NCBI GenBank assembly: GCA_945637225.1 | Contig: CALZDE010000032.1 | Coordinates: 1-13,963, forward strand | Length of the DNA stretch: 13,963 nt | Direction: 5' to 3' | From: an uncultured Selenomonadaceae bacterium | Lineage (GTDB): Bacteria; Bacillota; Negativicutes; Selenomonadales; Selenomonadaceae | Shown: positions 1 to 5,851 of the stretch, piece after piece | How positions within the stretch are numbered: position 1 is the first letter of the stretch | How the letters are laid out: the number at the start of each line of letters is the position of its first letter | The notes under the pieces: model-generated | What the model was told of the DNA's origin: nothing | Seen by the model: the letters and a program-made list of their open reading frames with translations, nothing else | Database searches by the model: none | Program-made: the position numbers and the translations under genes

Positions 1-31
1 TTCTATTACATTATCTATACATATCGGTAAA

Positions 32-62
32 AGCAAAAACGCAACGATCATTTCGTTGCGTT
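32..62 (-). terminator. Rho-independent terminator after the CoA-ligase-like gene
   Basis: On the minus strand an uninterrupted stem of about 10 bp (core CGCAACGA paired with TCGTTGCG, positions 40-47 and 53-60) closes a 5-base loop and is followed by TTTTTGCTTTT. It begins 24 bases after the stop codon of the ligase-like gene. It marks the end of the cheR/ligase-like transcript and shows that the short C-terminus of that protein is followed directly by a transcript end, not by a frameshifted remainder. Confidence 0.88.
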
Positions 63-85
63 CTAAACTGCAAAACATTATTAGC

Positions 86-1105
86 TTAATATGCTGTAAA
101 ATACTCAGTAGGTGTCGCTACCCTGACAAATCCCCTGCCACACTCACATGGTTCATCCAAAAGCATAGCTGTCTGACCTGTGCGGTAACGTATGATAGGC
201 ATTGCTTCTGCCACCAGCGTAGTGAAAACTAATTCTCCTACGTGAGCAGGCTCATGAATAACCTTTCCTGTACCAAAATCGAGAATTTCAGGATAGAAAT
301 AATCCTCATTAACATGAAGTCCCTTGCCATCAACACATGGGAACATGATTCCGCTACAGCCTAATCCCGGTGAATTGTAAATGGTAACTACTCTAGCCCC
401 CATACGTCTCTCAATATAAGTACGCATAGGATTGTGCATAGTCTCCTCAAGACAGAGAACAAGAGGTACCTTAAGCTCGTTGCCAAATGACTGATAATCA
501 ATGATAGTTCCCATAAGGCCGCCAGTATTCATGTAAGCCTGAATATGTACCATAAGCTGAGTAACCTGACGGAAATCACTTATGAGCACATCTGGCTGAC
601 ATACCTTCAAAATACTTGATGCTTTCTCCATATCAGAGCCAAGAATCATTACTGCCGCCCCTATATTCTCCAAAGCATAATGAATATCCAGCACACGACT
701 GTCAGACATATCCCAGAGAATAGCTACCTTCGAGGCATTGTTCACCCCTTGTGCTATCAGCACCCTGGTCATCATCTCTACCTGATAGGCAATATCACCC
801 TGTGTATACATCTTAGTAAACGCATTAGCTGTACCATGCTTAGCTACTCTCAAAATACCACTCAGAGGAAGAGTCAGCAAATCAAATGGTGAAGCACTGG
901 CAACATCCTGCATAGTAGTGCATGGAAGCTTCTCTAAATCATCAAGGGAGTCTATCTGAGGAACACCTATTCCTGCTTCTGTAAATTTCTTCTGATAGAA
1001 GGAGCTTTTGGAACATGCCCACTTTATTTGTTTTTTCAAACGGGACAGCTGAAGAGCTTTCATTTCTTCCCTGCCCATTGTCTCTTTTTCCTCGTTAGCA
1101 AACAT
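86..1105 (-). CDS. Phenylacetate-CoA-ligase-like protein, C-terminally short, possible pseudoenzyme
   Basis: The protein (339 aa from the chosen ATG) has the fold of the PaaK branch of adenylate-forming CoA ligases. The N-terminus (ETMGREEMKALQL) matches the usual PaaK opening. The late core carries GLHVNEDYFYPEILD (about 262-276), GELVFTTL (290-297), PIIRYRTG (303-310) and a CECG pair (320-323). PaaK enzymes are about 430 aa and activate aryl acids with ATP and CoA. Here the protein stops soon after CECGRGFVRV, so the C-terminal domain is absent. The ATP loop (SSGTTG in the family) reads KHGTAN at 89-94, and the ribose-binding Asp of RTGD is Gln311. Ligase activity is therefore doubtful; a binding or regulatory role is an inference. 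A TTG start at 1135 has no ribosome binding site. The ATG at 1105 aligns best with the family; ATG 1078, behind GAGG, is a third option. It lies 57 bp downstream of cheR and is probably co-transcribed with it. Confidence 0.78.
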   Translation of the reverse strand: MFANEEKETMGREEMKALQLSRLKKQIKWACSKSSFYQKKFTEAGIGVPQIDSLDDLEKLPCTTMQDVASASPFDLLTLPLSGILRVAKHGTANAFTKMYTQGDIAYQVEMMTRVLIAQGVNNASKVAILWDMSDSRVLDIHYALENIGAAVMILGSDMEKASSILKVCQPDVLISDFRQVTQLMVHIQAYMNTGGLMGTIIDYQSFGNELKVPLVLCLEETMHNPMRTYIERRMGARVVTIYNSPGLGCSGIMFPCVDGKGLHVNEDYFYPEILDFGTGKVIHEPAHVGELVFTTLVAEAMPIIRYRTGQTAMLLDEPCECGRGFVRVATPTEYFTAY

Positions 1106-1162
1106 ACCTTTCGCCCCCACAACTACAAATACCAATACATATAAGGCAAATCCTGCACATCA

Positions 1163-1954
1163 TCAAAGTGGTCTCTGATAGAAGAAAGGCTTATAGCTGG
1201 TATAACCTAATCTGCGGAAGTTTAAAATTGCCTCGGTAGCACCTACGAAAAGGATTCCACCCGGCTTCAATGCCTCAAAGAAATGAGCATAAAGCTGATC
1301 CTTCGCTTCCTCTGTAAAATAAATTACTACATTACGGCAAAGAATTAAATCGAAACCAGTCTCAAACTTATCCTTCAAGAGATTGTGACGTTTAAACTCG
1401 ATACAGCTCTTGATTTCAGGCTTAACAGCAAACTTGCCATCCTGCTCAACCATGTACTTGCTCTTGCGCTCTGGAGTCATAGCCTTGATTTCTGATGCAG
1501 AATACACACCAGCCTTAGCCTTAGCAAGAATTTCAATATCAAGGTCACTAGCTAAAATACGGTGCTTCATATTTGGAGTCTTATCCTTCATTATCATAGA
1601 CAGGGAATATGGCTCTGCACCGATGGAACAGCCTGCACTCCAGATATTCAGCTTAGGACTGCGCTCCATCAGATAAGGAATAATATCATTTTCGAGCTGA
1701 TCAAAGCGGTCAGAATTACGGAAAAACTCAGACACATTGATAGTCAAATACTCAATAAATTCCGCAAAATCATCCTTGTTCTTGCACACATGGTCAAAAT
1801 AAGCAGAAAAACTTGGGAAACCAGCCCTCTTAACGAGATTGCTGATACGTCTCTGCATCTGTGGTGCCTTATATAAATCAAGGTCAATCTCAGTCTTATT
1901 CTTTAACTTGGACTTAAACTCAGCCCAATCGCTATCAGTAACAAACTCTGACAT
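1163..1954 (-). CDS. cheR: CheR-type chemoreceptor glutamate O-methyltransferase
   Basis: CheR transfers the methyl group of S-adenosylmethionine to glutamates of methyl-accepting chemotaxis proteins and, with CheB, sets adaptation. The 263-aa protein has the normal length and layout: a small helical N-terminal domain with the QRR arginines (34-36), TINVSEFFR at 71-79, the SAM-binding loop SAGCSIGAEPYS at 106-117, an acidic SDLD at 136-139, CRNVVIYF at 206-213, and the closing GGILFVGATE at 232-241. The ATG is preceded by GGGAGG with 8-base spacing (1963-1968). No TPR or receptor-tethering tail is present. No cheB, cheA or receptor gene lies in the window, so this is a stand-alone copy. It could serve the main chemotaxis pathway or a CheR-like side pathway. 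The downstream neighbour is the CoA-ligase-like gene; the upstream spacer of 115 bp holds a possible operator. Confidence 0.95.
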   Translation of the reverse strand: MSEFVTDSDWAEFKSKLKNKTEIDLDLYKAPQMQRRISNLVKRAGFPSFSAYFDHVCKNKDDFAEFIEYLTINVSEFFRNSDRFDQLENDIIPYLMERSPKLNIWSAGCSIGAEPYSLSMIMKDKTPNMKHRILASDLDIEILAKAKAGVYSASEIKAMTPERKSKYMVEQDGKFAVKPEIKSCIEFKRHNLLKDKFETGFDLILCRNVVIYFTEEAKDQLYAHFFEALKPGGILFVGATEAILNFRRLGYTSYKPFFYQRPL

Positions 1955-2016
1955 ATTTCAATCCTCCCGAAATAAGTAAAACATCATATTAAAACCCAGT
2001 CATATTCACCTGTTGT

Positions 2017-2035
2017 ATACATTCTACCTATGTAT
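2017..2035. promoter_or_regulatory. Inverted repeat upstream of cheR, possible operator
   Basis: ATACAT, seven bases, then ATGTAT form a perfect 6-bp inverted repeat centred in the 115-bp AT-rich spacer between the radical SAM gene and cheR, about 65-80 bases before the cheR start. The spacer has no GC-rich terminator, so cheR may be read through from the pth operon as well as from its own promoter. On the minus strand TTTCCA and TATACA lie 15 bases apart over this repeat, a weak sigma-A-like pair. The regulatory role is an inference. Confidence 0.3.
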
Positions 2036-2085
2036 GGAAAAATCCTCTTTTTTTAATAAAAAATTTAAACTTTTTTTCTAAAAAA

Positions 2086-3330
2086 TCATTCTACGGTAAA
2101 ATGACTGAAACTGCCGATAACCAGCTTTGGAAATTCCTTGTGAAGCTTTGCCAGAAAATTCCTTGTGCCTATATATTCGCCCTGCTGGGCTGGCATTATC
2201 TTTATAAAAGCATCAGGGTCAATGTTTAAGTTGCGTACCTGAATCATCTGAATAGGAAGCTCATGCAAAAATTCCTTCCATGCCTTGACTTCCTCCACCC
2301 GGTCATTAAAACCAGGGAAATAGAGCATATTGAGAGATACATAAATGCCATGCTCTAAGGCATAGGAAATTGACTCCTTGACATTTTCGAGTTCGTAGCT
2401 TCCCCTGTAATATGCCTTGTAGCTTTCTGGAATAGCACTGATTATGCTGACACGCATGGTATCAAGCCCGGCATCTACAATTTTCTTAATGCCCTCGGTG
2501 TAGCCTGCGTTAGTATTAATATTGATCTGACCTTTTTTAGTTTTTTCTCTGATAATACGAATACCTGCGGAAATATTATCTGCCGCAAGGGAAGGCTCAC
2601 CCTCGCACCCCTGGCCAAAGCTGATAATAGCCTCTGGCGCTGTTTCTAAGTGATAAACACCAATTTCCGCAATCTGCTCAGGAGTAGGACGGAATTTTAT
2701 ACGGCTCTGAGGGGATGGACAGCATTCCGCCGGCTGTAAGGATATACAGCCAAAGCAGTTGGCATTGCAGACAGGTGAGGTTGGTATACCGCATTCCCAA
2801 CGGCGATAGAAAATATTCTCTGCAGTACAGCAGTGCCATTCAAGAGAACAATTAGCCAAATGATCTACCAATGGATTATTCGGTAAATCCTTCTTAACCT
2901 GCTTTACCAGCTTCTTTAAATTTTTTGTATTGTAATGCTCTGGGTCCCACTTATGATTTTCATCAGTGTAAATTGCCGCCGCATGAAGCTGATCCTTGTA
3001 AACTACTACTGCGGTATAGCCATAGAGAGGAAGCTGGCTTGCATCCTCATCAGAATGAAATGCTGGCATAAGAGTACGGGTATAGCCTGCTGGCAGAATT
3101 GCTGAAACGGGCTGTCCAACCAAGGAAAGAACCTCTCCATCCTTAGTCATGCCAACAGCCTGACGGTCAGGCAGAAACATCAAATCAGCGGTATCAGGCA
3201 AAGGAATTAAATCCTCTGGCGTAAGGAGACGTAAATCATTACCAATCCGCCCCATTCCGCCAATGCCCGGAGCATCAAATATCTCACCATTTTCATCGGC
3301 ATAAAGTGCTGTAATCTTATGCTTTGCCAT
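2086..3330 (-). CDS. Radical SAM protein of unknown function
   Basis: The 414-aa protein carries the radical SAM cluster motif CX3CX2C (C188, C192, C195; VCNANCFGC) that binds a 4Fe-4S cluster and SAM to generate a 5'-deoxyadenosyl radical, followed by a glycine-rich FGQGCEGEPSL segment at 238-248 in the place of the SAM-binding GGE motif. About 150 residues before the core form an N-terminal region I do not recognise. Seven further cysteines (161, 167, 168, 180, 203, 204, 242) crowd around the motif and could bind an auxiliary cluster. The substrate is unknown. An in-frame TTG at 3336 is possible, but the ATG at 3330 has GGGAGAGG six bases upstream (3337-3344) and is chosen. The gene starts 27 bp after pth stops, so the two are very probably co-transcribed. 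No peptide-maturation partner, transporter or quinone-pathway gene is next to it. Confidence 0.87.
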   Translation of the reverse strand: MAKHKITALYADENGEIFDAPGIGGMGRIGNDLRLLTPEDLIPLPDTADLMFLPDRQAVGMTKDGEVLSLVGQPVSAILPAGYTRTLMPAFHSDEDASQLPLYGYTAVVVYKDQLHAAAIYTDENHKWDPEHYNTKNLKKLVKQVKKDLPNNPLVDHLANCSLEWHCCTAENIFYRRWECGIPTSPVCNANCFGCISLQPAECCPSPQSRIKFRPTPEQIAEIGVYHLETAPEAIISFGQGCEGEPSLAADNISAGIRIIREKTKKGQININTNAGYTEGIKKIVDAGLDTMRVSIISAIPESYKAYYRGSYELENVKESISYALEHGIYVSLNMLYFPGFNDRVEEVKAWKEFLHELPIQMIQVRNLNIDPDAFIKIMPAQQGEYIGTRNFLAKLHKEFPKLVIGSFSHFTVE

Positions 3331-3357
3331 AAACAACCTCTCCCACCTATACTAAAT

Positions 3358-3975
3358 TTAATTTGCTTCTTCATTCGCAGGTGTTTCTGTCTTTTCCTGC
3401 TTTTTAGCTTTTTTCTGTTTCTTTGGATTAAACTTATTCATAGCCATGTCTACATCCTCAGTGACAATACACTCCACCGCTGGCAGAAGATATTCAATGG
3501 CTTCCTGTATCTTTGGAACGTCCTCAGCGGAAAAATTGGATAAAACGTGGTCTATTACGCTCCACTGTGGCAAAGGTCTGCCAATGCCTATTCTCACACG
3601 GCTGAAATTCTCACTGCCTACATGAGCTATAGCAGATTTTATTCCATTATGACCGCCTGCACTGCCCTTTTTTCTGATTCTTACAGTACCAGCAGGAATA
3701 TCCATATCATCATGGCAAACAATAACATCCTCTGGTTCCATTTTGTAATAACGCATAATAGGACCAATGCACTCACCGCTGTTATTCATGTAGGTCTGTG
3801 GCTTTACGAGAAGAACCTTTTCAATGCCAATCCTCGTATCTGCCACCAATCCCTTTTCCATGGTTTTCCAGTTATCAGCACCTAATTTTTTAGCTAATGC
3901 ATCAATGAGCATCCAGCCTACATTATGCTTTGTATCTTTGTATTCATTGCCTGGATTGCCCAGACCAACTATCAT
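3358..3975 (-). CDS. pth: Peptidyl-tRNA hydrolase
   Basis: Pth cleaves the ester bond of peptidyl-tRNAs that drop off stalled ribosomes and so recycles tRNA in the cytoplasm. The opening MIVGLGNPG, KHNVGW with the catalytic His17, TYMNNSG with Asn64, HDDMD with Asp89, and GSAGGHNG with Asn110 (numbering from the ATG at 3975) match the active-site set of the bacterial family. The 205-aa product is slightly longer than usual because of a Lys-rich tail of about 20 residues (185-205). The start is uncertain: a GTG at 3990 overlaps the only GAGGTG Shine-Dalgarno-like sequence, whereas the ATG at 3975 has that site 12 bases upstream and gives the normal family N-terminus. It is followed after 27 bp by the radical SAM gene and preceded by a spacer of about 95 bp after the AP endonuclease gene. 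Confidence 0.95.
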   Translation of the reverse strand: MIVGLGNPGNEYKDTKHNVGWMLIDALAKKLGADNWKTMEKGLVADTRIGIEKVLLVKPQTYMNNSGECIGPIMRYYKMEPEDVIVCHDDMDIPAGTVRIRKKGSAGGHNGIKSAIAHVGSENFSRVRIGIGRPLPQWSVIDHVLSNFSAEDVPKIQEAIEYLLPAVECIVTEDVDMAMNKFNPKKQKKAKKQEKTETPANEEAN

Positions 3976-4070
3976 TTTTATTTTAAACACCTCACATCAT
4001 TAATGATACCAAAAGATATTCCAGCCTGCCTCACTAGCAGGAGCACAGCCCGTACCGAAAATCATCGTAT

Positions 4071-4823
4071 TTACTTCAAATCCAAGCCTACTGGACAATG
4101 GTCACTGCCAAAAATTTCATTGTAGATAGTTGCCGCTTCTATGCTTTCAGCCAGTCTATTAGAAACTAAAAAATAATCAATACGCCAGCCTGCATTATTT
4201 GCTCTTGCCTTACGGAGATAGCTCCACCAGGTATATGCACCGGTTACATCAGGATAGATATAGCGGAAGGTATCAGTAAAGCCTGACTTTAAAAGCTCTA
4301 CAAACTTACCACGCTCTTCATCAGTAAAGCCAGCATTACGGTGATTAGTCTTAGGATTTTTCAAATCAATATCCTTATGTGCCACATTGAGGTCACCACA
4401 GAGAATAACAGGCTTCTTTGCATCCAAATCCAGAAGATACTTTCTGAAGTCGTCCTCCCATACCATACGATAGTCAAGACGTTCCAACTCTCTTTTTGAA
4501 TTTGGTGTGTATACAGTCACTACAAAGTATTTTTCAAATTCAAGAGTAATTACACGTCCCTCGTGGTCATGCTCCTCAATGCCGATACCATAGGTCACAT
4601 TCATTGGCTCAACACGAGTAAATACTGCAGTACCAGAATATCCCTTCTTTTCTGCACTGTTCCAAAACTGCTTATAGCCCTTTAATTCAAGAATTGCCTG
4701 ACCTTCCTGCATTTTAGTTTCCTGCAGGCAGAACACATCCGCATCTATATCCCGAAAGGACTCCATAAAGCCTTTAGTCAGGCAGGCTCTCAGACCATTT
4801 ACATTCCATGAAACAAATCTCAT
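4071..4823 (-). CDS. exoA: Exodeoxyribonuclease III / AP endonuclease (Xth/ExoA family)
   Basis: This class II AP endonuclease cuts the backbone 5' of abasic sites in base excision repair and usually has 3'-5' exonuclease and 3'-phosphodiesterase activity. The 250-aa length fits the ExoA/APE1-like branch. All catalytic landmarks are visible: SWNVNGLRA with Asn7, LQETK with metal ligand Glu35, Tyr105 in VYTPNS, GDLNVAH with Asp144 and Asn146, WRIDYFLVS, and the terminal GSDHCPV with Asp241-His242. The ATG follows GAGGT by 7 bases (4831-4835). The gene starts only 38 bases after the terminator stem of uppP and I find no convincing promoter of its own, so it may depend on read-through or on a weak promoter inside the terminator region. 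The symbol could equally be xth. Confidence 0.96.
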   Translation of the reverse strand: MRFVSWNVNGLRACLTKGFMESFRDIDADVFCLQETKMQEGQAILELKGYKQFWNSAEKKGYSGTAVFTRVEPMNVTYGIGIEEHDHEGRVITLEFEKYFVVTVYTPNSKRELERLDYRMVWEDDFRKYLLDLDAKKPVILCGDLNVAHKDIDLKNPKTNHRNAGFTDEERGKFVELLKSGFTDTFRYIYPDVTGAYTWWSYLRKARANNAGWRIDYFLVSNRLAESIEAATIYNEIFGSDHCPVGLDLK

Positions 4824-4840
4824 AAAACATACCTCATTCC

Positions 4841-4885
4841 AAAAAACATAATAAAAATTATGGGCCGAGCCTTAGGACTCAGCCC
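4841..4885 (-). terminator. Rho-independent terminator after uppP
   Basis: On the minus strand GGGCTGAG pairs with CTCGGCCC (eight pairs, one G-T wobble; positions 4878-4885 and 4862-4869) around an 8-base loop and is followed by AT-rich sequence with TTTTT and TTTTTT runs. It starts 12 bases beyond the uppP stop codon and separates uppP from the AP endonuclease gene. Confidence 0.85.
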
Positions 4886-4897
4886 TTACATTACACA

Positions 4898-5749
4898 TTA
4901 AACATTATCCTGAGTTGGGTCGCCTACTAATAAAAGATAAGCGATTACGATGATACCCAGTGCAATTCGATACCAGCCAAAAGCCTTGAAGTCATTGCTC
5001 TTGATATACTTCAGCAGGAACTTGATAGAAAGAATGGATACCACGAAAGCAGTTGCCATACCCACAATCATAATGAGAATCTCAGCACCAGTATAATGGA
5101 AACCAAACTTCACCAGCTTCAGAAGACTCGCACCGAACATGACAGGAATTGCCAAAAAGAAGGTAAATTCCGTAGCCACATAACGGGAAGTACCAAAGAG
5201 AATACCGCCTAAGATAGTAGAACCACTGCGGCTGGTACCCGGAACAAGGGAAAGCACCTGAAACAGGCCAATGATTAAAGCGGTCTTGTAGCTGAGCTGA
5301 CTGAGGTCAGTTACCTGTGGAATACGTGTCTTATTGTAATTTTCTACTACAATAAACAGAATACCATAAAAAATCAAGGTAAATGCTACAACAGGGGCGG
5401 TCATAAAATGCTCTTCCATGTACTTGTTGAATGCAAGACCGATAACCGCCGCAGGAATACACGCTACAATAACCTTGTACCAAAGCTGAAAAGTAGCCTG
5501 CTTCTCACGTTTTGTCTTCCAGCTTGAAAAAGGGTTCAGCTTCTCAAAATTCAGAACAACTACGGCAAATATTGCACCTAACTGAATAACAACAAGGAAC
5601 ATATCCATAAAGGATTTGGAAACATTCAGCTGAATGAACTCATCAACCAGAATCATATGACCGGTACTACTGATAGGAAGCCATTCGGTAAGACCTTCAA
5701 CAATACCAAGAATCACTGTTTTTATTAATTCAATAAAATCCAAGTCCAC
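4898..5749 (-). CDS. uppP: Undecaprenyl-diphosphate phosphatase (BacA/UppP)
   Basis: UppP is an integral membrane enzyme that dephosphorylates undecaprenyl diphosphate to the monophosphate carrier used for peptidoglycan and other envelope polymers; raised levels give bacitracin resistance in known homologues. The 283-aa protein shows both signature motifs: VEGLTEWLPISSTGH at 17-31 (Glu18, Glu22 and Ser27/28) and VPGTSRSGST at 169-178 with the key Arg174. Seven to eight hydrophobic segments are spread along the chain, for example 47-67, 92-107, 119-136, 195-211, 222-243 and 262-276. The start is GTG, supported by AGGAGG nine bases upstream (5759-5764). It has its own near-consensus promoter and terminator, so it can be a single-gene transcript, with extra read-through from addA possible because no terminator follows addA. 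Confidence 0.97.
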   Translation of the reverse strand: MDLDFIELIKTVILGIVEGLTEWLPISSTGHMILVDEFIQLNVSKSFMDMFLVVIQLGAIFAVVVLNFEKLNPFSSWKTKREKQATFQLWYKVIVACIPAAVIGLAFNKYMEEHFMTAPVVAFTLIFYGILFIVVENYNKTRIPQVTDLSQLSYKTALIIGLFQVLSLVPGTSRSGSTILGGILFGTSRYVATEFTFFLAIPVMFGASLLKLVKFGFHYTGAEILIMIVGMATAFVVSILSIKFLLKYIKSNDFKAFGWYRIALGIIVIAYLLLVGDPTQDNV

Positions 5750-5797
5750 GACTTTTTTCCTCCTAAATTTTCATTTAAAATCATTTTCCATCTGCTT

Positions 5798-5826
5798 ATT
5801 ATAACACAAATAGATACTGATTTCAA
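5798..5826 (-). promoter_or_regulatory. Sigma-A-type promoter of uppP
   Basis: On the minus strand TTGAAA (5826-5821) is followed by exactly 17 bases and a perfect TATAAT (5803-5798), with an extended -10 TGT directly before it. The predicted transcript starts near 5791 and gives a leader of about 40 bases to the GTG start. This is the best promoter in the window. Confidence 0.82.
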
Positions 5827-5851
5827 AATAATTTTAGTGCGGATTAAAAAG

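Noticed and set aside
1123..1140. ATG TAT TGG TAT TTG TAG as an aromatic leader peptide for attenuation
   Set aside because: Five codons with no good ribosome binding site and no alternative terminator/antiterminator stems nearby; most likely chance.
2056..2086. AT-only hairpin (TTTTTTAGAAAAAA) after the radical SAM gene as terminator
   Set aside because: The stem contains no GC pairs and would be too weak; A/T runs here are explained by composition.
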